Of a stretch of DNA of 25,372 nucleotides, positions 1 through 7,910 are shown piece by piece. The stretch comes from Gammaproteobacteria bacterium. Lineage in GTDB: Bacteria; Pseudomonadota; Gammaproteobacteria; Steroidobacterales; SZUA-146. Location of the stretch: the NCBI GenBank assembly GCA_013002925.1, contig JABDLQ010000042.1, positions 1 to 25,372 of the forward strand, written 5' to 3'. The translations under genes and the position numbers were made by a program. Under the pieces are notes generated by a model, which did no database searches, was not told the DNA's origin, and saw nothing but the letters and a program-made list of their open reading frames with translations. Numbering within the stretch: the stretch's first letter is position 1; every line of letters starts with the position of its first letter.

Positions 1-914
1 TTCTGATCATAAAGCTGCCGGTTTCTGGTAGCCGTCGTGTCGTCGTCCCACAGAGCAACGCTTGCCCGTGCAACCGGTGGAGCCATCGTGCAACCATGGT
101 AAGTTCGGTAAAGTCGATATTGGTCCACGATATCCGGCGCTGCCGCTACCATGCCCGAACGCAGGCCGGGTACATTGGAGCGTTTTGACAGGCTGTGAAA
201 CACTGCGCAACGATCCAGGTTCTTGCGTTGCATTTCCCGACAAACGTCCAGCAGACCAACGGGTGCCGTGCTCTGTCGAAAAATATCAGCGTAACATTCA
301 TCGCAGGCCAGAATAAAATCAAATTTGTCGGCCAACCGCAGGGCAGTGCACAACTGGTTGGTGTCGGCACAGCTGCCGGTGGGGTTACCGGGACTACACA
401 GGATCAATAGTTCACAGCGTTCCCAGACCTCTGCCGAAACCTTATCAAAATCGGGCAAAAATCCGTTATCAGCTGAAAGATTCAGAAAATATGGCTCGGC
501 ACCGGCCAGCAAGGTTGCACCCTCGTATATCTGGTAAAACGGGTTGGGCATTACAACCAGTGGCTCATGTTTGTGACCGACTACCGCCTGAATAAACGAA
601 AACAGCCCCTCACGCGTGCCGTTGACGGGCACGATCATGGTGGCCGCATCCAGCATGTCCGGTGGCAGCTGATAGCGACGCCGCAGGGCGCTTGCGCCGC
701 TTTCGCGTAGTGCTGCCGTGCCCTGAGAGGAGGGGTAGGAATTAAGCCCGGATGCATCACCCAGCAGAGCGTTGACAAACGCCGGTGGCTGGTGACGCGG
801 CTCGCCAATGTGCAGATGCACTGGCGCGAGATTCACTGGTGCCGAGGCGTCGGCAAGAAGAGACGACAGTTTAGCAAACGGATAAGGTTGCAGACGCTGG
901 AGGCGAGGGTTCAT
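1..914 (-). CDS. dapC: N-succinyldiaminopimelate aminotransferase (3' end beyond the window)
   Basis: A PLP-dependent class I/II aminotransferase of the lysine and diaminopimelate pathway, expected to transaminate N-succinyl-2-amino-6-ketopimelate with glutamate in the cytoplasm. I translated the open frame by hand. It starts MNPRLQRLQPYPFAKL, the typical DapC opening, and runs 304 residues to the window edge, so about 95 C-terminal residues are missing. Visible motifs are SPGNPTG (around 174-180), the PLP-phenol aspartate in CDECYAD (D205) and the Schiff-base lysine in SLSKRSNVPGLRSG (K244). ATG codons lie at 917 and 914; I prefer 914 because the family begins MNP. It sits 29 bases after glnD on the same strand, a known gammaproteobacterial arrangement. 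A related aminotransferase such as ArgD is unlikely given the N-terminal sequence. Confidence 0.9.
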   Translation of the reverse strand, partial: MNPRLQRLQPYPFAKLSSLLADASAPVNLAPVHLHIGEPRHQPPAFVNALLGDASGLNSYPSSQGTAALRESGASALRRRYQLPPDMLDAATMIVPVNGTREGLFSFIQAVVGHKHEPLVVMPNPFYQIYEGATLLAGAEPYFLNLSADNGFLPDFDKVSAEVWERCELLILCSPGNPTGSCADTNQLCTALRLADKFDFILACDECYADIFRQSTAPVGLLDVCREMQRKNLDRCAVFHSLSKRSNVPGLRSGMVAAAPDIVDQYRLYRTYHGCTMAPPVARASVALWDDDTTATRNRQLYDQ

Positions 915-943
915 CATCGGTTGCGCAATGTCATATTAACTAT

Positions 944-3607
944 CTAGGTCGCTGACGGCAGCGATTCCATGATTTTTTCCTGCAAAACTGTGCAGGTTTC
1001 AGCGGAGAGCAGGGCTCCCTGGTTATCAGTGAGGTAGAAAACATCTTCTGCACGCTCACCAATTGTTACGATTTTCGCAGCAGTGACGAGCACGTCACAT
1101 TCCACAAAAGCCTGGCCGACGCGTGACAGCAGCCCCGGCTGATCGGCTGCGATAAGTTCCATGATGGTCTGACGGTTGTTCGGATCAGACGCAAACTCGA
1201 CCACCGTGGGCGTGGAAAAAATCTTGGTTTGCCGCGGCGCTGAGCGCGTGACTTTTGGCACATGCCGGGATGCAAAGGCCCGCAAAATTGCAGCCTCCAG
1301 GCGTTCTGCTCGCCGCTCTTCATCATGCGCAGATTCAGATACACCCAGAATCCGGTAGCTGTCCAGGCTGTAATCATGCGCAACATTGGTAACTCGTGCG
1401 TCCAGAATGGTCAGTCCTTGCTGTTCCAGCACCGCTGTTACGCGCGAGAACGTGTCAACCGCACGCGGTGCCAATACCATCATGCTGCCACCGTCAGCGC
1501 TGGACAGGTTACGCACTGCCACAACTGCATCGTGCTGTCTGATATGCCGTATCAACACTTCAGTGTGCCAACAAATTTCGGACGGTGAATGACGCAGAAA
1601 ATAAGTTTCGTCAAAATTTTCCCAGGCCCTGAGACGCTGGTTATCGTCGATGCCCACCGCGTGTAATAGCGCAGCGGCCTGTTCACGGGTCTCAGTTATC
1701 AATTCCTCACGGTCGATCGGGTTTTCCAAACCTCGATCCAGCGCCCGACGCGTTTGTCGATAAAGTCGCTCGAACAGGGACGCCTTCCAGCTGTTCCATA
1801 GCTTGGGGTTGGTGCCACGGACATCCGCAACCGTCAGCACGTAGAGATATTTGAGATGCAGATCATCCCGCACGAGAGTTGAAAACTCATGAATGACCTG
1901 AGGGTCATTGATGTCTTTTTTTTGTGCAGTGGTAGAAAGTATCAGGTGATTGCGGACCAGCCAGGAAACCAGTCGCGCGTCATAGGTGCCCACGCCAAGT
2001 CGCAGGCAAAAATTTTCGGCTACTTCAGCGCCAAGTTCCGAGTGATCGCCACCGCGCCCTTTAGCAATGTCGTGAAACAAACCGGCGAGATAGACCAATT
2101 CCGGCTTGGGTAACGACTGCATTATCTGACTGCAATAAGGGAATTCGTGATTGAAACGGCTTAACGCAAAGCGGCGCAGATTACTGACCACAAACAGCGT
2201 ATGTGCATCAACCGTGTAAGCATGGAACAGGTCGTATTGCATCAGTCCGACAATTTTACCGAACTCCGGGATATACCGTGCCAGTATCCCGTACACGTTC
2301 ATGCGCCGTAGCACGTGCGTCACGCCAATTGGCGCCCGGAGGATTTTCAGGAAAGTTTTGAAGTTTTCCGGATCATTTCGAAACCGATCGTCAATGAGAT
2401 CACGCTTTTGTCTGATCAGGCGGATGGTGCGGGCGCTCACCCCGGTGATTTCAACGTGTTCGTGGATCACTGCGAACAGTTCCATCAGTGCATTCGGGCG
2501 GCGTTCGAAAAGTTGCGAATCAATGACATCCAGGTTGTTATTGACGATTTGGAGATCATCGTTGATGCGTTTTGACGGCTCGTTTTTATTGATCAGAATT
2601 GCTTCACGAAATAATTGCAATAACATTTCGTTCAACCGTGTAACGCGTATCGCAGTTCGATAGTATTTTTGCATCAGTTGTTCGACACCCAGAGAGTGCG
2701 GTTTATCCTGATAGCCAAATTCCTCCGCCAGTCGCGCCTGGTGGTCGAACAGCAGGCGGTCTTCGCGCCGCCCGGTCAGGGTATGCAATGCAAACCGGAT
2801 TTTCCACAAAAACGCCCGGTCCTGGGAAATCGTGAGATATTCGTGCGCACTTAAAAAATCAGTGGAGACCAGTTCACGCAGCGTGTCGGCGCCAAAATGA
2901 CGCTTAGCGACCCACCCGACCATCTGGATGTCTCGCAAGCCTCCGGGAGAGCCCTTCAAATTGGGTTCCAGGTTGCTGGCAGTGTCGTGATAACGGGCGT
3001 GTCTGGCGGTCTGTTCCTGCAGTTTGGCCTCGAAGAATTTGTTGCTGGGCCAGATTGATTCCGGTCCGGTTTTTTTGCGCATTTTTGTAAACAGCTCGGC
3101 ATCACCGTGGAGTAGTCTTGATTCCATCAGACTGGTCGCGACAGTTATGTCCTCTTTGGCAGCACGAACACATTCTTTGAGCGTTCTGACACTGTGCCCG
3201 ACCTCCAGGCCCACATCCCACAGCATGGTCAAAAACTGTTCGATGCCTGCGCGGTCGTCTGCATTGATACGCTTGCGCCCGACCAGCAGCATCACATCGA
3301 TATCTGAACCCGGATGCAGTTCGCCACGTCCGTAACCGCCGACAGCAATGAGCGCCATCTTGCCGAATTGTTCGCCGGCACTATTGCGCCACACGCGCAA
3401 CAAAATGCCATCTACGAGCAGCGCAAGATCACGTACCAGTGGTTCGATCGTGTCATTGTTGCGAAACCGTTCGACGAGACGCCGACGTCCGCGTTCCAGG
3501 GTGGCGCGATAACGCCCGATATCGTCTACACTACCGTCAAGTTGACGATCAAGGCTTGCAAGCTCTGGCCAGGCATCAAAATTTTCCGACACGGAATGAG
3601 TCGCCAC
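944..3607 (-). CDS. glnD: bifunctional [protein PII] uridylyltransferase / uridylyl-removing enzyme
   Basis: The glutamine sensor of nitrogen control: it uridylylates PII proteins when glutamine is low and deuridylylates them when it is high. It has 887 residues, close to the 890 of E. coli GlnD, and the full domain order is visible. The nucleotidyltransferase motif GGYGRGELHPGSDID is at 90-104 with the metal-binding D102 and D104. The PII-uridylyltransferase helical domain follows. The HD hydrolase domain has H469 and the H512-D513 pair in GLFHDIAKGRGGDHSELG. Two C-terminal ACT domains (about 707-785 and 815-887) bind glutamine. The start is GTG at 3607, two bases after the map stop codon, so translation is probably coupled to map. 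No key residue is missing, so both activities should be present. Confidence 0.96.
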   Translation of the reverse strand: MATHSVSENFDAWPELASLDRQLDGSVDDIGRYRATLERGRRRLVERFRNNDTIEPLVRDLALLVDGILLRVWRNSAGEQFGKMALIAVGGYGRGELHPGSDIDVMLLVGRKRINADDRAGIEQFLTMLWDVGLEVGHSVRTLKECVRAAKEDITVATSLMESRLLHGDAELFTKMRKKTGPESIWPSNKFFEAKLQEQTARHARYHDTASNLEPNLKGSPGGLRDIQMVGWVAKRHFGADTLRELVSTDFLSAHEYLTISQDRAFLWKIRFALHTLTGRREDRLLFDHQARLAEEFGYQDKPHSLGVEQLMQKYYRTAIRVTRLNEMLLQLFREAILINKNEPSKRINDDLQIVNNNLDVIDSQLFERRPNALMELFAVIHEHVEITGVSARTIRLIRQKRDLIDDRFRNDPENFKTFLKILRAPIGVTHVLRRMNVYGILARYIPEFGKIVGLMQYDLFHAYTVDAHTLFVVSNLRRFALSRFNHEFPYCSQIMQSLPKPELVYLAGLFHDIAKGRGGDHSELGAEVAENFCLRLGVGTYDARLVSWLVRNHLILSTTAQKKDINDPQVIHEFSTLVRDDLHLKYLYVLTVADVRGTNPKLWNSWKASLFERLYRQTRRALDRGLENPIDREELITETREQAAALLHAVGIDDNQRLRAWENFDETYFLRHSPSEICWHTEVLIRHIRQHDAVVAVRNLSSADGGSMMVLAPRAVDTFSRVTAVLEQQGLTILDARVTNVAHDYSLDSYRILGVSESAHDEERRAERLEAAILRAFASRHVPKVTRSAPRQTKIFSTPTVVEFASDPNNRQTIMELIAADQPGLLSRVGQAFVECDVLVTAAKIVTIGERAEDVFYLTDNQGALLSAETCTVLQEKIMESLPSAT

Positions 3608-3609
3608 GG

Positions 3610-4377
3610 TTATATTTTTTCATCCGCGCCGAGTGTCAGAATTTCGTGCCCGGAATCCGTGACCAGTATGGTGTGCTCCCATTGTGCTGAAAGCGAGTGG
3701 TCCTTTGTCACGACGGTCCAGCCATCGGGTAATATTTTTACATGGCGGCGACCGGCATTGATCATCGGTTCGATGGTAAACGTCATACCGGCTTCAAGGG
3801 CCAGACCCTCTCCCGGGTTGCCATAATGCAGTACCTGTGGGTCTTCGTGAAAGACCCGGCCGATGCCATGGCCACAAAACTCCCGTACGACCGAATATCC
3901 GCGCTTTTCAACAAACGACTGAATCGCATGCCCGATATCGCCGAGTGTACCGCCGGGTCTGACCTGGGCGATTCCCAGAAGCATTGCCTCGCGCGCGGTT
4001 TCAGACAAGCGTCGGCCAATCACTGTGGGTTGACCGACATAGAACATACGACTGGTGTCTCCATGATAGCCATCTTTGATTACGGTGATATCAACGTTGA
4101 CTACATCGCCTTTGCGCAGCTTTTTGTTGCCGGGGATACCATGGCAAACCACGTGGTTCACAGAGGTACAAATTGATTTGGGAAACCCGCGATAATTCAG
4201 TGGTGCGGGAATGGCGCCTTGTTCCTCCGTGATGTAGCGGTGGCATATGGAATCGAGCTCGTCCGTCGTCGCACCGGCGCGGATATGCCCGGAGATCATA
4301 TCCAGTGCTTCTGCGGCCAGTCTGCCTGCTGTGCGCATTTTTTCCTGTTCTACCAATGACTTAATTGTCACACTCAT
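3610..4377 (-). CDS. map: type I methionine aminopeptidase
   Basis: Removes the initiator methionine from nascent proteins at the ribosome. The 255 residues (E. coli 264) have all five metal ligands in register with E. coli: D96, D107, H170, E203 and E234, plus the active-site H79. The frame is open upstream to an ATG at 4476. I chose the ATG at 4377 because family members begin MSVTIK-like, and because the 33-residue extension (containing AHAEPRKNLGN) reads like translated intergenic repeat and covers the divergent promoter region. The gene is head-to-head with rpsB, the arrangement usual in gammaproteobacteria, and leads into glnD with a 2-base gap. A possible minus-strand promoter reads TTGATT (complement of 4473-4478), 17 bases, TTTATA. 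It overlaps the rpsB promoter and is weak. Confidence 0.95.
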   Translation of the reverse strand: MSVTIKSLVEQEKMRTAGRLAAEALDMISGHIRAGATTDELDSICHRYITEEQGAIPAPLNYRGFPKSICTSVNHVVCHGIPGNKKLRKGDVVNVDITVIKDGYHGDTSRMFYVGQPTVIGRRLSETAREAMLLGIAQVRPGGTLGDIGHAIQSFVEKRGYSVVREFCGHGIGRVFHEDPQVLHYGNPGEGLALEAGMTFTIEPMINAGRRHVKILPDGWTVVTKDHSLSAQWEHTILVTDSGHEILTLGADEKI

Positions 4378-4428
4378 AAGATTTCCAAGGTTTTTCCGGG
4401 GTTCGGCATGTGCCGGGATGACCGCAAA

Positions 4429-4457
4429 TTGTTGATTGTGGCCGCATATGGTATAAA
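4429..4457 (+). promoter_or_regulatory. sigma70-type promoter for rpsB-tsf
   Basis: A TTGTTG at 4429-4434 is followed after 17 bases by TATAAA at 4452-4457. The next bases are a GC-only run (CGCGCGC, 4459-4465), the kind of discriminator found at stringently controlled ribosomal promoters. The predicted start is near 4465, giving a leader of about 110 bases before rpsB. This is assigned by eye; the -35 box is only a fair match. Confidence 0.6.
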
Positions 4458-4500
4458 TCGCGCGCTTTTTAAGCAATCAAATACACACACGCGTTAACAA

Positions 4501-4577
4501 CACCCTGCTGGGTGCCATCGATAGCAGATGGTTAGCCGGGTAGAGCGCGTGGAGGCAAAACCCAACAGGAGAACAAA
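4501..4577 (+). promoter_or_regulatory. S2-leader-like structured 5' UTR of rpsB
   Basis: Two adjacent hairpins are visible: CACCC-TGCT-GGGTG at 4501-4514, immediately followed by CCATC-7 nt-GATGG at 4515-4531. Downstream are a GGGT (4538-4541 region) and an ACCC near 4560 that could pair around the ribosome binding region, and then AACAGGAGAACAAA just before the rpsB ATG. A conserved two-hairpin leader through which S2 represses rpsB-tsf is described for gammaproteobacteria. The position and general form fit, but I could not align it to a covariance model. Confidence 0.6.
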
Positions 4578-5510
4578 ATGTCTACCGTATCCATGCGGCA
4601 AATGCTGGAAGCGGGTGTCCACTTTGGGCACCAAACCCGTTTCTGGGACCCAAAAATGGCTCCGTACATTTTTGGTGAACGTAATAAAATTCATATTATC
4701 AATCTTGAGAGAAGTCTGCCTCTTTTCAGGGAGGCAAGCGAATTTGTCAAGAACCTGGTCGCTGACGGTGGCTCCGTGATGTTTGTCGGAACCAAGCGGG
4801 CGGCTCGCGATTCTGTAGCAAACGAGGCAATTCGCTGTGAAATGCCGTACGTGAGCCATCGCTGGCTCGGCGGCATGCTGACCAATTTCAAAACGGTGCG
4901 CCAGTCAATCAAGCGCCTGAAAGATCTTGAGGCCATGGATGAGGCCGGCACGTTTGAAGCACTGAATAAAAAAGAAGTGCTCGGCTTGCGGCGTGAAATG
5001 ACCAAGCTGGAACGCAGTCTCGGCGGCATCAAAAATATGCCGTCACTGCCGGATGCGCTGTTTGTGGTCGATGTCATGCACGAGCGCATCGCAATCAATG
5101 AAGCCAAGAAACTGGGCATTCCCGTTATCGGTGTAGTGGATACCAATAGCTCGCCGGATGATATTAATTATGTGATCCCGGGCAATGATGACGCGATGCG
5201 GGCAATTGGTCTTTACACGATGTCGATTGCTGATGCGGTGCTGGAGGGCAAGGCCTCCATACCTTCAGTTGCCGTGGGTGAAGACGAGTTTGTCGAACTC
5301 GATGAAGACGGCAAACCCAAGAAGAAGAGTGCCCCGCGCAAGAAAGCGGCGAAAAAAAGCACTCGCAAGAAAACCGCCCGTAAGCCAGCGGCTGTAAAAG
5401 AGGCGGCACCTGAAGCACCGGACACTGCGGCCACTGGTGACGATGCAGCAGTTGAGAAAGCTGCGGAGCCAGCACCCAAAGCCGAAACCCCGGTAGCCGA
5501 CAGCGAATAA
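4578..5510 (+). CDS. rpsB: 30S ribosomal protein S2 with long C-terminal tail
   Basis: Protein of the small-subunit body, needed for S1 binding and translation initiation. Residues 1 to about 232 are an ordinary S2 (MRQMLEAGVHFGHQTRFWDPKM at 6-27, the SHRWLGGMLTNF and DTNSSPDDINYVIPGNDDA motifs). At 310 residues it is about 70 longer than E. coli S2 (241). The extra part has an acidic linker (EDEFVELDEDG, 235-245), a Lys/Arg/Ala-rich stretch like a histone H1 tail (about 247-274), and an acidic Ala/Pro/Glu tail (275-310). The start ATG has AGGAG about 6 bases upstream. It is the first gene of the rpsB-tsf unit, and a hairpin terminator or attenuator follows. There is no sign of frameshift; the tail is continuous in frame. 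Confidence 0.97.
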   Translation: MSTVSMRQMLEAGVHFGHQTRFWDPKMAPYIFGERNKIHIINLERSLPLFREASEFVKNLVADGGSVMFVGTKRAARDSVANEAIRCEMPYVSHRWLGGMLTNFKTVRQSIKRLKDLEAMDEAGTFEALNKKEVLGLRREMTKLERSLGGIKNMPSLPDALFVVDVMHERIAINEAKKLGIPVIGVVDTNSSPDDINYVIPGNDDAMRAIGLYTMSIADAVLEGKASIPSVAVGEDEFVELDEDGKPKKKSAPRKKAAKKSTRKKTARKPAAVKEAAPEAPDTAATGDDAAVEKAAEPAPKAETPVADSE

Positions 5511-5522
5511 TGCTTGCCGGTA

Positions 5523-5553
5523 CGCGACACCCGCAAGGGTGTCGCGGTGTTTT
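5523..5553 (+). terminator. hairpin terminator/attenuator between rpsB and tsf
   Basis: A perfect 10-bp stem (CGCGACACCC at 5523-5532 pairing with GGGTGTCGCG at 5537-5546) is closed by a GCAA tetraloop. After GTG comes a short T run (TTTT, 5550-5553). The short U tract suggests partial termination, lowering tsf relative to rpsB, as at the rpsB-tsf attenuator known in E. coli. Confidence 0.75.
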
Positions 5554-5582
5554 AAAATCCAAAATTACGAGAGGAATAAGCC

Positions 5583-6461
5583 ATGTCCATTACGGCAACC
5601 ATGGTCAAAGAACTACGCGAGCGCACAGGCGCTGGCATGATGGAATGTAAAAAAGCGTTGGTAGCAACATCAGGCGATGTTGAAGCAGCGATCGAGGCGA
5701 TGCGCAAAAGCGGCCAGGCGAAAGCCGATAAAAAAGCCGGTCGCGTGGCAGCGGAAGGCATGATTGTAATCGAAGCCAACAATGACGCCGGTGTAATCGT
5801 CGAAATCAACAGCGAAACGGATTTTGTGGCAAAAGATGAAAGCTTTGGGAAATTTGCCAAAGCTGTAGCGACCACGGCAATGAACAGCAAGGCAGAAGAT
5901 GTGACCGCATTGACCACTGAGGTGATCGCGGATGGAATAACTGTGGATGCTGCCCGCCGTGAGCTCATTGCCAAGCTTGGTGAAAACATCGGTGTGCGCC
6001 GCATGGCTCGAATCGAAGGCGGCGATGTCATTGCCTCCTATCTGCACGGCAATCGCATTGGTGTGCTGGTGGCATTAAAAGGCGGTGATGAGGTGCTTGG
6101 CCGTGACATCGCCATGCACGTGGCGGCGGCCAATCCTGTCTGTGTGGACGCGGCAGATGTTCCTGCGGAGTTGTTGGAAAAAGAACGGGAAATCAAGCTG
6201 GAACTTGCGCGTGCATCGGGTAAGACACCGGAAATCATGGAAAAAATGGTTGCAGGCCAAATTCGCAAATTTGTCAACGAAATCACCTTGACCGGGCAAC
6301 CTTTCGTAAAAGACCCGGATCAGTCTGTTGGCAAGCTCTTAAAGAGCGCTGGCGCCACCATCACCGCCTTTATTCGCTATGAGGTCGGTGAGGGGATCGA
6401 GAAAAAAGAAGAGAACTTTGCCGAAGAAGTGATGAAGCAGGTTAACGCCGCTGACGACTAG
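5583..6461 (+). CDS. tsf: translation elongation factor Ts
   Basis: Guanine nucleotide exchange factor that recycles EF-Tu. It has 292 residues (E. coli 283). The N-terminal UBA-like domain (TATMVKELRERTGAGMMECKKAL, 4-26) and the TDFVAKDE motif (79-86) are present; D80 and F81 are the residues that push into the EF-Tu nucleotide site. The rest is the dimerisation and core domain ending in KKEENFAEEVMKQVNAADD. The start is supported by GAGAGGA about 6 bases upstream. It lies 72 bases after rpsB, beyond the attenuator hairpin, and is followed by a strong terminator. Confidence 0.98.
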   Translation: MSITATMVKELRERTGAGMMECKKALVATSGDVEAAIEAMRKSGQAKADKKAGRVAAEGMIVIEANNDAGVIVEINSETDFVAKDESFGKFAKAVATTAMNSKAEDVTALTTEVIADGITVDAARRELIAKLGENIGVRRMARIEGGDVIASYLHGNRIGVLVALKGGDEVLGRDIAMHVAAANPVCVDAADVPAELLEKEREIKLELARASGKTPEIMEKMVAGQIRKFVNEITLTGQPFVKDPDQSVGKLLKSAGATITAFIRYEVGEGIEKKEENFAEEVMKQVNAADD

Positions 6462-6535
6462 CCGGCAGCGAATCCGGGGTGGCATGTCAGTAAGATGCCC
6501 ACGGCTGCTGCAATCATGTAGAATACGGCTGCCCG

Positions 6536-6564
6536 CAAAACCCCGCGCTTGCGGGGTTTTGTTT
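6536..6564 (+). terminator. intrinsic terminator after tsf
   Basis: An 11-bp perfect stem (CAAAACCCCGC at 6536-6546 with GCGGGGTTTTG at 6551-6561) has a 4-base loop (GCTT) and ends in TTTTGTTT. It lies only 20 bases before the pyrH ATG, so pyrH needs read-through or a promoter very close by. A TAGAAT at 6519-6524 could be a -10 box but I see no good -35 box. Confidence 0.85.
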
Positions 6565-6584
6565 ATCTGCCTCCGGTGATTTAA

Positions 6585-7307
6585 ATGTCTGACTCGAAAA
6601 CTCAAATCAAACGCATATTGCTAAAACTCTCCGGCGAAGCATTGCTGGGTGAGGTGGATTACGGCATCGATCCCAAGGTGATTCGGCGGATCGCCGAAGA
6701 AATCAAGGAAGTCACCGAACTTGGGGTCCAGGTTGGAGTAGTAATAGGTGGCGGCAATATTTTCCGGGGCGAAGGCCTTGCCCGTTCGGGCATGGATCGC
6801 GTCACCGGCGATCATATGGGTATGCTGGCTACCGTTTTAAATTCACTGGCGTTGCAGGATGCTCTGGAGGGTGCCGGCGTTTACGCCCGGGTCATGTCGG
6901 CGCTGGCCATTCATGATGTGTGTGAAGACTATATCCGGAGACGGGCTATCCGGCATCTGGAGAAAGGACGGGTCACGATATTCGCCGCGGGCACGGGTAA
7001 TCCGTTTTTTACGACCGACACAGCCGCCGCGTTGCGAGCGACGGAAATTGGCGCGGACTTGTTGCTCAAGGCAACAAAGGTCGATGGGGTATATTCATCA
7101 GACCCGATGGTCAATAAAGATGCGGTTCGTTATCCGCAACTTTCGTATACCAAGGTGCTGGTGGACGATTTACGTGTGATGGATGCGACAGCGGTTGTCA
7201 TGTGTCGGGATAATCAAATGCCATTGCGGGTGTTTAATTTGTTTAATAGTGGTGACCTGGTGCGCATTGCCCGGGGAGAGGATGTCGGCACATTAGTGTG
7301 CGGATAA
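6585..7307 (+). CDS. pyrH: UMP kinase
   Basis: Bacterial-type UMP kinase (amino acid kinase fold, hexameric) that phosphorylates UMP to UDP in pyrimidine nucleotide synthesis. It has 240 residues (E. coli 241). KRILLKLSGEALLG (9-22) contributes the phosphate-binding lysine and glycine loop, GGGNIFRG is at 55-62, and DHMGMLATVLN at 76-86 is diagnostic of PyrH. The TGNPFFTTDTAAALRA motif of the UMP/ATP site is also present. No strong Shine-Dalgarno sequence is visible before the ATG. The gene is placed between tsf and frr as in most bacteria, and its product feeds PyrG further along the window. Confidence 0.98.
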   Translation: MSDSKTQIKRILLKLSGEALLGEVDYGIDPKVIRRIAEEIKEVTELGVQVGVVIGGGNIFRGEGLARSGMDRVTGDHMGMLATVLNSLALQDALEGAGVYARVMSALAIHDVCEDYIRRRAIRHLEKGRVTIFAAGTGNPFFTTDTAAALRATEIGADLLLKATKVDGVYSSDPMVNKDAVRYPQLSYTKVLVDDLRVMDATAVVMCRDNQMPLRVFNLFNSGDLVRIARGEDVGTLVCG

Positions 7308-7322
7308 CAGCAGGAGTACGAC

Positions 7323-7880
7323 ATGATTGAAGACATCAAGAAAGACGCCGATCAGCGCATGGCAAAGAGTGTCGAAGCGCTACGCGGTGTATTAAAAAAA
7401 ATTCGCACAGGCCGTGCGCATACCAGCCTGCTGGATCAGGTGACGGTCGAATATTACGGTTCCAAAGTGCCGCTGTCCCAGGTTGCAAATATCTCGGTCG
7501 AAGATGCCCGCACGTTGACCGTTACCCCATGGGAAAAGCAGATGGTCGCGGTGGTTGAAAAAGCGATTATCGACTCGGATCTGGGGCTGACGCCAAACAG
7601 TGCCGGGATGCTGATTCGGGTGCCGTTGCCGCCTTTAACCGAAGAGCGCCGCAAAGAAATGATAAAACTGGTTCGCCATGAAGCTGAGCAAGGTAAAATT
7701 GCAATTCGAAATATTCGTCGCGATGCACTGCACAGTATCAAGGAGTTGCTAAAGGAGAAAGAAATTACCGAGGATGACGACCACAAGGCGAGCGATGACA
7801 TGCAAAAAATTACCGATGCACAAATCGCGCAAATCGATGAGGTGCTCAAAGACAAGGAAAAAGATTTAATGGAGTTCTAG
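7323..7880 (+). CDS. frr: ribosome recycling factor
   Basis: Works with EF-G to split post-termination ribosomes. It has 185 residues, the standard family length. The family pattern is clear: MIEDIKKDADQRMAKSVEALR at the start, RTGRAHTSLLDQVTVEYYG (28-46), the PLPPLTEERRKEMIKLV hinge region and the DALHSIKELLKEKEITEDD helix. AGGAG lies 6 bases upstream of the ATG. It starts 15 bases after pyrH and is probably co-transcribed with it. Confidence 0.98.
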   Translation: MIEDIKKDADQRMAKSVEALRGVLKKIRTGRAHTSLLDQVTVEYYGSKVPLSQVANISVEDARTLTVTPWEKQMVAVVEKAIIDSDLGLTPNSAGMLIRVPLPPLTEERRKEMIKLVRHEAEQGKIAIRNIRRDALHSIKELLKEKEITEDDDHKASDDMQKITDAQIAQIDEVLKDKEKDLMEF

Positions 7881-7910
7881 GACCCGGCACGTCCTGTTTC
7901 CTGCCCCTCT

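Noticed and set aside
3314..3826. 170-residue plus-strand frame across the glnD-map junction
   Set aside because: It is antisense to two firmly identified genes, with no domain and a composition of a shadow frame.
4378..4476. N-terminal extension of the map frame by 33 residues
   Set aside because: It covers the divergent promoter region and a repeat-like palindrome, has no homology to MAP N-termini that I know, and the ATG at 4377 gives the family's normal start and metal-ligand numbering.
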